23,770 nt of DNA from contig CAYVCL010000050.1 in the NCBI GenBank assembly GCA_964450185.1, positions 1 to 23,770 of the forward strand, written 5' to 3'. The notes under the pieces are model-generated. The model did no database searches and was not told the origin of the DNA. It was given only the letters and a program-made list of their open reading frames with translations. Below, piece by piece: positions 7,412-13,992 of the stretch (its first letter is position 1; each line of letters starts with the position of its first letter). This DNA is from RUG11237 sp964450185. GTDB lineage: Bacteria > Bacillota > Clostridia > Lachnospirales > Lachnospiraceae. The position numbers and the translations under genes were made by a program.

Positions 7412-8947
7412 TTACATTTCCACGATTCTTGTAGCTATTTTTTCCCGAAACCTCACGTCATGCTCTACAATCAACATGGTTGGTTCGTATGTCTGTATCA
7501 GTTTTTCTATCTGCATTCTGGAAAATATATCTATGTAATTTAACGGTTCGTCCCAGATATACAAATGAGCCGGCTGCAGCAGACTTGATGCTATCAACAC
7601 TTTCTTTTTCTGCCCCTCCGAATAATCTTCCATTGGTTTTACAAACTGTGTCCGTTCCATATCAAGCTGTCGCAAAATAGCACAAAACAGTGATTCATCC
7701 AGTTGTCTTTTTGCACAAAAATCCTTGATACTTCCTGTCAAAAATGACGTATCCTGATGAATGTAGGAAATTTCCAAACCGGAGGCTAACGTAATCATTC
7801 CTTCTTCTTCAACCCCCTGTTCCTCTATCATTCCACTGTGCTGTAAAATACTTTTTAAAAAGGTAGATTTCCCACATCCATTTTTTCCATGAAGAAAAAC
7901 TCTCTCGCCCTGACGCAGTTCGAAATCAAAGTCTGAAAATACCTCTTTGCCATCCTGCCCTTTACTTTTAGGATATGCCATTTTGCACTGTTTTGTGGAA
8001 ACCAAAACCTCTTTGTGATGCTTCTTTGGCATGATTTTTAAATCTACCGGAGATTCTATATCCTGCAATAATCCTTCTTTTTCTTGGATTTCTTTTTGGA
8101 TTCTGTTTTCCATCTGCTTTACCCGGCTCTGCATTTTCTTTGTTTTTGCTCCAATGTAAGCACGGGTGGAAATACTTCTGTCATGGTCTTTTACCGGGTC
8201 ATAACCTATCTTGGTTTTCTCATTCTGATTCGCCCAGTTACGGCTTCGTTCCGATGCCTTTTCCAGTTTCTGAATTTCTTTTTTGTGCTTCTCATTTTCG
8301 GCTATGGAAAACGCATCTTTTCGGCTTTTATTTTCCCACCAACTGGAAAAATTTCCGTTCTGTACTTCTATGGAATGGCGGTTCAGCACAAGAATATGGT
8401 CGATACAAGCATCCAATAAATCACGGTCATGAGATACCAGAATAAATCCTTTCTTTTTTTGCAGATATGATTTTACACATTCTCGCGCCTCTCCATCTAA
8501 ATGATTTGTTGGCTCATCTATCAGCAGAAAATCGTTTTCCCCGGAGAACAAAATTGCAAGCATCACTTTGGTTCGTTCTCCATGGCTCAGACTGGAAAAA
8601 GGTCGATACAATACCTCCGCAGAAAGTTCCAGTGGTTCCAATTCGCAAATCACTCTCCACAACTCGCATCCCGGTTTTAATTCTTCACAAAATTCGCTGC
8701 AATTTTTGTGCATATTTTCTTGTGAAATATTGTAAGGAAAATAATCAAACACGGTAGATGTGGTTATCGCTCCCTGATAAGAATATTTCCCCAACAACAA
8801 ATTAAGAAAGGTGGTTTTTCCTTTTCCGTTCCGTCCCACAAATCCCAACTTCCAATTTGTATCTACGGAAAAAGATACGTTTTCAAATATATTATCAAAG
8901 CTGCCTTCATAACCGTAAGTAAGGTTAGATACATTAATCAATGCCAT
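7412..8947 (-). CDS. ABC-F ribosome-protection ATPase, Lsa/CplR-like
   Basis: A 511-residue soluble protein with two ATPase cassettes and no membrane spans. First cassette: GRNGKGKTT, LSHGERTKV, LLIDEPTNHLD. A long charged linker rich in Lys/Glu/Arg follows. Second cassette: GKNGCGKST, YSEGQKKKVLIAS, WDEPLNYIDIFSRMQIEKLI. The last phrase is typical of the Lsa/CplR/VmlR-type antibiotic-resistance ABC-F proteins, which bind the ribosomal E site and dislodge lincosamides, pleuromutilins and streptogramin A. I start it at MALINV (8945-8947), seven bases after AGGAGG; a longer in-frame reading from 8974 would begin inside the terminator hairpin. It is preceded by an attenuator with a three-codon leader peptide, which fits drug-inducible resistance. 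The drug range is not deducible. Confidence 0.9.
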   Translation of the reverse strand: MALINVSNLTYGYEGSFDNIFENVSFSVDTNWKLGFVGRNGKGKTTFLNLLLGKYSYQGAITTSTVFDYFPYNISQENMHKNCSEFCEELKPGCELWRVICELEPLELSAEVLYRPFSSLSHGERTKVMLAILFSGENDFLLIDEPTNHLDGEARECVKSYLQKKKGFILVSHDRDLLDACIDHILVLNRHSIEVQNGNFSSWWENKSRKDAFSIAENEKHKKEIQKLEKASERSRNWANQNEKTKIGYDPVKDHDRSISTRAYIGAKTKKMQSRVKQMENRIQKEIQEKEGLLQDIESPVDLKIMPKKHHKEVLVSTKQCKMAYPKSKGQDGKEVFSDFDFELRQGERVFLHGKNGCGKSTFLKSILQHSGMIEEQGVEEEGMITLASGLEISYIHQDTSFLTGSIKDFCAKRQLDESLFCAILRQLDMERTQFVKPMEDYSEGQKKKVLIASSLLQPAHLYIWDEPLNYIDIFSRMQIEKLIQTYEPTMLIVEHDVRFREKIATRIVEM

Positions 8948-8963
8948 AAACATTCCTCCTAAC

Positions 8964-8992
8964 AAAAAAATCATTTGTTGCCAAATGATTTT
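8964..8992 (-). terminator. Attenuator terminator directly before the ABC-F gene
   Basis: Transcript-sense arms AAAATCATTTG and CAAATGATTTT (8982-8992 and 8967-8977) close a GCAA tetraloop and run into a stretch of seven U (8964-8970). It ends four bases before the ABC-F ribosome site, so it can only act as a conditional stop. Confidence 0.85.
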
Positions 8993-9056
8993 GATTCACA
9001 TATTCTAACCTCATAAATAAATAATAGCTGATTTACTAAAATTATTTTTTTATACC

Positions 9057-9191
9057 AAAAAAGAGAGGTTATGAGAATCATAATCCACTTTTGGCAACAT
9101 GATAAAACAGTATGCTTTAAAAGCAACTGCACTAATAAATAGTTATTCATGTTTCAAAAGTCGATTATTTTCTCATCTTTTCACCTCTCTC
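9057..9191 (-). terminator. Possible upstream terminator formed by the leader-peptide hairpin
   Basis: The long hairpin of fold 1 ends in CCTCTC followed by a run of six or more U (9057-9063). It could stop transcription by itself when the leader peptide is translated normally, giving a second block before the GCAA-loop terminator. The stem has several bulges, so this is less certain than the downstream terminator. Confidence 0.4.
9165..9176 (-). CDS. Three-codon leader peptide (Met-Arg-Lys) of the ABC-F attenuator
   Basis: ATG AGA AAA TAA on the minus strand, with a strong ribosome site (AGAGAGGTGA, ending about four bases before the ATG). It begins about 31 bases after the promoter -10 box, so it is the first thing a ribosome meets on this transcript. 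Ribosome site, start codon and stop codon all lie in the arm that alternates in the attenuator. Very short leader peptides are known upstream of resistance ABC-F genes, where a drug-stalled ribosome induces read-through. Its role here is inferred. Confidence 0.75.
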   Translation of the reverse strand: MRK

Positions 9192-9206
9192 TAAAATGTT
9201 AGGTTT

Positions 9207-9235
9207 AGTATAGCGAAATTTGGAGGGGATGTCAA
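9207..9235 (-). promoter_or_regulatory. Near-consensus promoter of the ABC-F leader
   Basis: TTGACA (9230-9235), a 17-base spacer and TATACT (9207-9212) on the minus strand. This is the best sigma-A promoter in the window, consistent with constitutive initiation controlled later by attenuation. Confidence 0.85.
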
Positions 9236-9269
9236 CCTTGGTGGGGGATTTTCAATTCTCCCTCCCCCC

Positions 9270-9932
9270 TTAATCACACAACATCGCCAGCAAATCCTTG
9301 TATCTTCTAGTCCGTTTTTTTATATCATCTTCCGTAACACCATAGAACAACTGTGCCTCCTGAGCAACTTTTTTCATAAACTTCAGTTCTTTTTTGCTTC
9401 CACTGTAGGAGGTGGAAAATATTTCCCAAGTATTTTCTATTACGAATTCTATTTCCCCTTCTTCGGAAGTCTTTATCTTATACATATGAAAATCCATTGG
9501 AACCATTTCATCTGAAATGCTCTCTGCTTTGGCACGACGAAGTTCTGCCTGTTTCCATAGGTCTTTCAGGGCTTCTTCCGTCAATTCCTTTGGTACCTCA
9601 ATTTCTTCCAAGCCCTCCAACAATTCCGGCTTGTGCTGTATAATAATGGATTCTTTCACACTTGTGCGTTGTTCTGCATATTCTTCGGACTGTTCTGCTA
9701 CTTCTACGGCACCATACTTTTCCTGTAAATATTCAGCAACTTCCTTAAGCGTATGAGGATTTGCGGTAATTGTTTTTTCTATTTTATTCCGCTTCTTCTC
9801 TCTCCATGCTATTTTTGCCCTTTCCAATAATGGAAAATCTTCTATTTCTCCACCAACGAAAACACTTATTGGTCCATCTTCCCCCTGAATAGCATACGAT
9901 ATTGCACCTTTTTTACCCCAAATTTTACTCAT
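9270..9932 (-). CDS. Uncharacterised cytoplasmic protein coupled to PAP2 phosphatase
   Basis: A 220-residue acidic and basic, Glu/Lys-rich protein with no signal peptide or membrane span. I do not recognise a domain. It begins MSKIWGKKGAISYAIQGED and has a long helical middle (about residues 45-140). The C-terminal part is YKDLLAMLCD. The ATG (9930-9932) follows a GGGGGA ribosome site and overlaps the PAP2 stop codon in ATGAGTAA (8 bases), showing translational coupling; a longer reading from 9986 lacks such support and would bury 60 bases in the PAP2 gene. Downstream, GGGGGA and TCCCCC could form a weak hairpin near 9244-9270 without a U-tract. Function unknown; a partner role with the phosphatase is only a guess. 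Confidence 0.75.
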   Translation of the reverse strand: MSKIWGKKGAISYAIQGEDGPISVFVGGEIEDFPLLERAKIAWREKKRNKIEKTITANPHTLKEVAEYLQEKYGAVEVAEQSEEYAEQRTSVKESIIIQHKPELLEGLEEIEVPKELTEEALKDLWKQAELRRAKAESISDEMVPMDFHMYKIKTSEEGEIEFVIENTWEIFSTSYSGSKKELKFMKKVAQEAQLFYGVTEDDIKKRTRRYKDLLAMLCD

Positions 9933-10542
9933 CGAAATTCCCCCTAGTTTCATTTCTGCTTTTGCATATTTTATGAACAAGCCCAACAGCTATCACTGCT
10001 GCTAAAGCACCTGCTACAATTCCACCCAGAATATCAGAAGGATAATGCACCATCAGATAATTTCTGGAAATTCCCATTAATACAACAAAAACAAATAAAA
10101 ACCATCTGTATTTGTTTTTGGAATTTAATACTATTGCTGTAACCGCCGCCATCGCCGCTGTTGTGTGACCGGACGGAAAGGAATATTCTACTTCTTTTAC
10201 ACCGCCAACAAACTTCCACCACTCAAAATAAATTCCTGCGGTATCTATAAACGGCCTTGGTCTTGCCACATAATTTTTTACAACCACATTGGTAATCACC
10301 GCTCCAAAAACAATAGCCAAAAGCACACAAGCGCCCATTTTTCTAGTCCTTTTGAAACACAACAACACAATTCCCAGCACACTCTCCCCAATTCCAACCT
10401 TACCCAAGCTGCTAATCCACACAAAAAACGGCGTCAGAGCCCCCTCCGTAACAACCGCCAACTGATGCAAGCTTTTCAATATCACATAATCATACTGCGC
10501 AAAAACCGAGTTTAACCACTCAGCCATTAAAGTTAATTCCAT
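9925..10542 (-). CDS. PAP2-family membrane phosphatase (undecaprenyl-diphosphatase-like)
   Basis: A 205-residue integral membrane protein with about five or six hydrophobic spans and all three parts of the PAP2/type 2 phosphatidic acid phosphatase signature: K89...RPRPF (95-99), PSGH (123-126) and SRNYLMVHYPSD (159-170). The active-site His126 and the second histidine H166 are both present. Family members dephosphorylate lipid pyrophosphates such as undecaprenyl-PP on the outer face of the membrane, recycling the carrier for cell-wall synthesis; some act on phosphatidylglycerol phosphate. The start is uncertain, because no strong ribosome site precedes either Met1 or Met6. It is cotranscribed with the overlapping unknown gene. 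Confidence 0.9.
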   Translation of the reverse strand: MELTLMAEWLNSVFAQYDYVILKSLHQLAVVTEGALTPFFVWISSLGKVGIGESVLGIVLLCFKRTRKMGACVLLAIVFGAVITNVVVKNYVARPRPFIDTAGIYFEWWKFVGGVKEVEYSFPSGHTTAAMAAVTAIVLNSKNKYRWFLFVFVVLMGISRNYLMVHYPSDILGGIVAGALAAVIAVGLVHKICKSRNETRGNFDE

Positions 10543-10628
10543 AATTTTCTTTTTGCCTTTTCATTTTTATTAAAAATAAACCGTCTAAAACCAACCATAA
10601 TATCCGTTCTTAGTTAAAATTTTGCTCT

Positions 10629-10866
10629 GACGTATTGCACAAATCACTGTGCCTTGGTGCGACTGTGAAGATAGATTAAAAATTCTTAGTATCCCCTAGA
10701 CCCACTAGCAATTTCCAGACAGGACGTCTGGAAAAGGTGCAATGCGAGCCACGGATGGCGAGTTTGCACCGGTTGCGAACCGCCACCAGCCACCTCCCCG
10801 GGATACTTAGAATTTTTTATCTATCGTAACCGGAGTACCAAGGCACAGTGATTTGTGCAATACGTC
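10629..10866 (-). repeat. Long-stem structured palindromic element, copy B
   Basis: Second copy of the element at 2403-2646, in opposite orientation. The outer arms 10629-10658 and 10837-10866 are a perfect 30-bp inverted repeat. On the minus strand it shows the same order as copy A: an outer stem with common CAAATCACTG, the internal loop TCCGGTTAC opposite TTCACAGTC, the second stem GATAGAT...AGTATCCC, and the core (10705-10777) with 70 of 73 bases identical. The three core differences fall in hairpin loops or between stems. The outer stem differs from copy A at many positions, and each change is matched on the other arm. It occupies most of the space between the NUDIX gene and the PAP2 gene. 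No promoter, U-tract or protein-coding frame of note was found in it. Confidence 0.85.
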
Positions 10867-10882
10867 CGCCCCAAACTTTTTA

Positions 10883-11386
10883 CTATCCCCAGAACGCCTC
10901 CTTAATACTATCATAATGCAGAAACTTGCCCTCCTTGGCAATCGCTTCAATTTCCTCTGCCGTGGCGAACATATAACCATCCGTTTCTGCTTCCTGCAAA
11001 TGTAAGTCCTGCTCTGCAATATCTCCGGTAAAACGATATACATCTACAAAATAATTATCTCCTTCTTCCGGATTTTCTCTCTTGTATGTAAATAAAAATT
11101 CTTTTTGCAAGTTAGCTACTTCTAACCCTGTTTCCTCTTGCACTTCTCTCATTACTGCTGTTTCAGAATCTTCTCCTGCCTGTGCAGCACCGCCAGACAC
11201 TTCCCACCAACCAGCTGCCCACTGTTTTGTCATAACACGCTTTGTAATCAAAAATTTTCCATCATTTCTCCGCACCACACCCAGTACAGTTAAATGATAC
11301 TCTCCATCCTTCAGCCGAAAATCATTGCGCTCCATAGTGCGCCCCGTTCTTTTCTTATCTTTATCGTAAATATCCCATAATTCCAT
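10883..11386 (-). CDS. NUDIX hydrolase
   Basis: A 167-residue single-domain NUDIX protein. The catalytic box is complete: G66-x5-E72-x7-REVQEETG (80-87), fitting GX5EX7REUXEEXGU. The N-terminal text (WDIYDKDKKRTGRTMER...EYHLTVLGVVRRNDGKFLITKR) resembles the isopentenyl-diphosphate-isomerase-like branch of the superfamily. Many members of that branch are actually diphosphate hydrolases, and the substrate cannot be named. It is a soluble enzyme probably acting on a nucleoside diphosphate derivative. The ribosome site is weak. A TGATATAAT extended -10 box lies about 33 bases upstream, so it seems to be transcribed alone. Confidence 0.9.
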   Translation of the reverse strand: MELWDIYDKDKKRTGRTMERNDFRLKDGEYHLTVLGVVRRNDGKFLITKRVMTKQWAAGWWEVSGGAAQAGEDSETAVMREVQEETGLEVANLQKEFLFTYKRENPEEGDNYFVDVYRFTGDIAEQDLHLQEAETDGYMFATAEEIEAIAKEGKFLHYDSIKEAFWG

Positions 11387-11418
11387 AATCTGATTTTCCG
11401 CCTTTCGTTTTTCTGATT

Positions 11419-11427
11419 ATTATATCA
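11419..11427 (-). promoter_or_regulatory. Extended -10 promoter of the NUDIX gene
   Basis: TGATATAAT on the minus strand, that is TATAAT with an upstream TG. No good -35 sequence lies 17 bases before it, which is common for extended -10 promoters. Confidence 0.5.
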
Positions 11428-11486
11428 CAGGAAACAATCAAACTCTATACCTTGCCGCAAATTTCTGTAGAGGGCGTGAACAGTTC

Positions 11487-11715
11487 AGACTTTGTGGTTT
11501 GCAGCACGCTCATATGGAGGAGAACTTCTTCCCGGAACGGCAGAGGCAACACGAATGCGAACTAACTGTCAACTACGACTAAGCCGTTCCCGAGAGCGGT
11601 CACGCCTAAGTCTACGTAGACAGTGGATTTTGCATTCGTTAAAAACGCCTCTTAAATTGCCGTTCCGGGAAGAAGTTCTCCTCCATATGAGCTGTTCTTG
11701 AAAACCACTAAGTTT
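11487..11715. repeat. Long-stem structured palindromic element, unrelated in sequence to copies A and B
   Basis: Arms 11508-11542 and 11658-11692 are a perfect 35-bp inverted repeat. An outer extension pairs imperfectly (AGACTTTGTGGTTT with AAACCACTAAGTTT). The 115-base interior folds further: GAGGC with GCCTC, CGAATGC with GCATTCG, ACTGTC with GACAGT, CTACG with CGTAG, and an apical CCGTTC with GAGCGG closing CCGA. The plan (long perfect outer stem, ordered interior hairpins) resembles the two-copy element, but I see no shared sequence. Open frames inside it are by-products of the palindrome. Function unknown. Confidence 0.75.
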
Positions 11716-11775
11716 GAAATGTTTCACCGCTTGAAGATTTCATTTCACTATTTGGAATTGCCGATACACAGCCCA

Positions 11776-11848
11776 TGCCGGAGCAAGCTACAGAAGGTTC
11801 CAGAGCTGTTTGGGTCTGCTCTGGAACCTTCTGTAGCTTGCTCTGGCA
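11776..11848. repeat. 31-bp near-perfect hairpin
   Basis: Arms 11776-11806 and 11818-11848 pair over 31 bp around an 11-base loop (TGTTTGGGTCT). The only departure is G11780 opposite T11844, a wobble pair in plus-strand RNA. No run of T or A follows on either side, so it is a poor intrinsic terminator. It lies between the large hairpin element and the 3' end of the acetyltransferase gene. Confidence 0.75.
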
Positions 11849-11884
11849 GGGGCGTACTGACAACCACAAATGTGAATTGTACTC

Positions 11885-12748
11885 TTAAGCATGGCTTAAC
11901 ATTGGAAACATAATGTTTTCAAGCCCACCGAATATCTCCCCTCTGGTGAATAGGGTGGTGTCTTCTTCGTGGAGTTCTGATATTTCCCAGCCTTGGGTTT
12001 CTAGTGGGGTGAAACCTAGGGTTACTTTTTTGATTTCAGAACCGAAGGCTGCTATGATTTTGTCTAGTTCTACTTGTTGTTCTGAAAAAACTTGTTGGAG
12101 ATTTAAGGTTTCTTCTTCTATTTCTGCTATGGCATATGCATTTTGGCTTTCTATGTAAAATACGTTTTCCTGCATAAATTTTGTTATGTAAAACATAACT
12201 AAGCCCATTTTATTTTCCTGCTCCATGGAACTTTGACAAATGCTTTTTTCAATGATTTCCTCTAATTTTTTCCACTGTTTTGGCTGGTTCATGGAAATCT
12301 GGACAGCACTTGATTTTTCTGTGATTTGGACGTTTTTAGAGCACTGATATTCTTTGGCTGTTTTGAATCCAAATTTCGGATAGAATTCCAATACTTCGTC
12401 ATTGGCAAACAAGAAAAATCCGTCTGCTTTGCCTTGAAAGTCTTGTTCGATTTTTTCCATTAGCTTTCTAATTAGTCCCTGATTTCTTTCGCTTTCTTCT
12501 GTCATTACAGTTCCTAATTGTACCAGCTTTACCTGTTTTCCTGCCATGTTAAATTCCATTGGATTTGCGGAAACATTGGCTACTACTTTGTTATCCTTTA
12601 CACAAACGTATGGAAGATAGTTTTCCTTCCAGTACCCGTTTTGATACCAGTCCTCAAAATCTAATCCAAAGGTTTTTATGGAAAGTTCGTTAAAGCTTTT
12701 TCTCAACTCATCGTTAGTTCTGTCTAACTTTTTAAATTCATAACTCAT
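11885..12748 (-). CDS. GNAT-family N-acetyltransferase
   Basis: A 287-residue soluble protein whose first 150 residues form a GNAT fold. The acetyl-CoA-binding segment is VQLGTVMTEESERNQGLIRKLM (76-97, with R88-N-Q-G-L as the Q/R-x-x-G-x-G/A variant), followed by FLFANDEVLEFYPKFGFK, the typical end of the fold. The remaining 130 residues form a second domain that I do not recognise, a layout seen in two-domain acetyltransferases. The acceptor is unknown. The gene begins 15 bases after the adenosine-deaminase-like gene with a purine-rich AAGAGGAAA site, so the two form an operon; whether they share a substrate is unclear. Confidence 0.85.
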   Translation of the reverse strand: MSYEFKKLDRTNDELRKSFNELSIKTFGLDFEDWYQNGYWKENYLPYVCVKDNKVVANVSANPMEFNMAGKQVKLVQLGTVMTEESERNQGLIRKLMEKIEQDFQGKADGFFLFANDEVLEFYPKFGFKTAKEYQCSKNVQITEKSSAVQISMNQPKQWKKLEEIIEKSICQSSMEQENKMGLVMFYITKFMQENVFYIESQNAYAIAEIEEETLNLQQVFSEQQVELDKIIAAFGSEIKKVTLGFTPLETQGWEISELHEEDTTLFTRGEIFGGLENIMFPMLSHA

Positions 12749-12763
12749 ATTTTTTCCTCTTTT

Positions 12764-13720
12764 CTACTTTTTTAGTCCGTTTCTTCTTATAGAATCTAAT
12801 GCTTCTGCGCTGAGGGTTCCTTGATTGTATAACCTCATATACTCTTTTGACACATCACTGTCAAAAATCAAAATGTCATCGGAATTTACGGTAACGTCAA
12901 TTCCTGCCTGAAAGAGTGTTTTGATTGGATGTTCTTTTATACTTTTTACCCTTCCAAGTTTTACGTTGCTGGTAGGAGTAACATTTAAGCGAATTTTATT
13001 TTCTTTTATAAATCCCATAACTTCTTCGGATTCTGCCGCTGCAATGCCATGCTGTACTTCATCCAGCTCTAACAATTCCACACCTTCCTTTACATCTTCG
13101 GCACTTCCCCATTCTCCTATGTGCGCTTTTAAACGCAAGCCATATTCTTTCGCTTTTCGATAAATAGGAATAAAATTTTCTATGGGCTGCGCCAGTTCAT
13201 CCCCATACAAATCTATGGAGTAAAATTCCTTTCTACCCCAAAATGGCTGCAAACACTCCAAAAGATAATCCACAGGGCAATGTCTGGACATTCCAATTTG
13301 AAGACGCAATTCCACTTCCGGTGCAAATTCTTCTTTTGCCTTTGTAAATGCATAAATCAGTTCTTCAATATCCTGATGAAAATATTCATTCAAAGCCCAT
13401 ACATCTTCACCTATTTCTAAAATTTTTACCCCGTCTTCTTTCGCCTGCACAAAGGTTGCTTCTATCAGCAGTTCCCGCATGTTTCTCCTGTCAAAACGTG
13501 CTCCAATATTTTTCTCATTCCACTTATGCATATCTTCCATGCTATGTAAAATTCCTGAAAAAGGCTGAATATCATAACCTGTTTTCTCTTGTATATATCT
13601 TCTACTTCCACCCAATACAAAATGATTGTGAAGGTCCGCTTTCGGAACCTGTTTCATTTTTTCCATATCCTGCTCTTTTAAAGCTTGAATAAACAGTTCT
13701 GAATAAATATCTGCCATCAT
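12764..13720 (-). CDS. Adenosine-deaminase-like metal-dependent hydrolase
   Basis: A 318-residue amidohydrolase-superfamily enzyme of adenosine deaminase type. Visible are the metal-binding HNH at 31-33 (KADLHNHF), a central HIGEWG with H200 and catalytic E203, VQHG with H224, the conserved LNVTPTSN (245-252), and the NSDD box (279-282). These are the expected places for zinc binding and deamination of a purine nucleoside, producing inosine plus ammonia in purine salvage. Some positions differ from classic enzymes (HIGE for HAGE, NSDDI for a proline-ending box), so another nucleoside or base may be the substrate. Two adjacent ATGs follow AGGAG; the second has the better spacing. It heads a two-gene operon with the acetyltransferase. 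Confidence 0.87.
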   Translation of the reverse strand: MMADIYSELFIQALKEQDMEKMKQVPKADLHNHFVLGGSRRYIQEKTGYDIQPFSGILHSMEDMHKWNEKNIGARFDRRNMRELLIEATFVQAKEDGVKILEIGEDVWALNEYFHQDIEELIYAFTKAKEEFAPEVELRLQIGMSRHCPVDYLLECLQPFWGRKEFYSIDLYGDELAQPIENFIPIYRKAKEYGLRLKAHIGEWGSAEDVKEGVELLELDEVQHGIAAAESEEVMGFIKENKIRLNVTPTSNVKLGRVKSIKEHPIKTLFQAGIDVTVNSDDILIFDSDVSKEYMRLYNQGTLSAEALDSIRRNGLKK

Positions 13721-13764
13721 TTTCTCCTAAATCCATCTATATTTTTGTTTCACCCTACCTTTTT

Positions 13765-13794
13765 ATTATACAAGCCCCAAAATGTGACTGCCAC
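13765..13794 (-). promoter_or_regulatory. Promoter of the adenosine-deaminase-like operon
   Basis: On the minus strand GTGGCA (13789-13794), an 18-base spacer and a perfect TATAAT (13765-13770), about 45 bases before the start codon. It is divergent from the Sel1-gene promoter about 95 bases away. Confidence 0.55.
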
Positions 13795-13889
13795 CTCATA
13801 CATTTTTCGAAAAAAAGATGAGCCAATTATTAATCTTCGTTACATCATAAAACGCCAGGATTTGCACTACCTCTTATCAGGAAAAGCGG

Positions 13890-13919
13890 TTGGCAGAAAT
13901 ATACATATTATGATATAAT
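13890..13919 (+). promoter_or_regulatory. Promoter of the Sel1-repeat gene
   Basis: TTGGCA (13890-13895), an 18-base spacer and a perfect TATAAT (13914-13919). Transcription would start near 13926, which rules out the ATG at 13924 and supports the downstream start at 13993. Confidence 0.7.
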
Positions 13920-13992
13920 TCGCTTGAACATAATGGTTGTGATTTCCAGATTGTTTATTGAAAATTTTGAGTATAAAGGGAAAGGAATAGTT

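Larger units (their letters stand above)
8976..9191 (-). promoter_or_regulatory. Ribosome-mediated transcription attenuator of the ABC-F gene
   Basis: The leader can fold two ways. In fold 1 the leader-peptide region pairs with sequence about 100 bases later, as one long imperfect hairpin: GAGAGGT with ACCTCTC, ATGAGA with TCTCAT, ATAATC with GATTAT, ACTTTTG with CAAAAGT, CATG with CATG. In fold 2 TGTTGCCAAA (9090-9099) pairs with TTTGGCAACA (8976-8985), which is the loop and one arm of the terminator. A ribosome stalled on the leader peptide would cover the 5' arm of fold 1, free TGTTGCCAAA, and so prevent termination. The pairings are read from the sequence; the mechanism is inferred from known ABC-F attenuators. 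Confidence 0.8.

Noticed and set aside
8948..8974. Longer ABC-F protein starting at 8974
   Set aside because: That ATG lies in the terminator hairpin, while the start at 8945-8947 has an AGGAGG site at ideal spacing.
9001..9060. Second promoter for the ABC-F gene within the AT-rich leader
   Set aside because: Several TATAAA-like strings occur, but none has a convincing -35 box, and the upstream promoter already explains the leader.
2403..10866. The two repeated elements as a CRISPR array
   Set aside because: There are only two copies, more than 8 kb apart, inverted and about 240 bp long, with no spacer pattern or cas genes.
11492..11913. Short open frames across the two hairpin elements
   Set aside because: They run through both arms of palindromes and show no recognisable domain or ribosome site.
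13795..13889. Riboswitch or small RNA between the divergent adenosine-deaminase-like and Sel1 genes
   Set aside because: Only a short AT-rich dyad (CTCAT...TTTTTCGAAAAA...ATGAG) is present, too weak to support a structured RNA.
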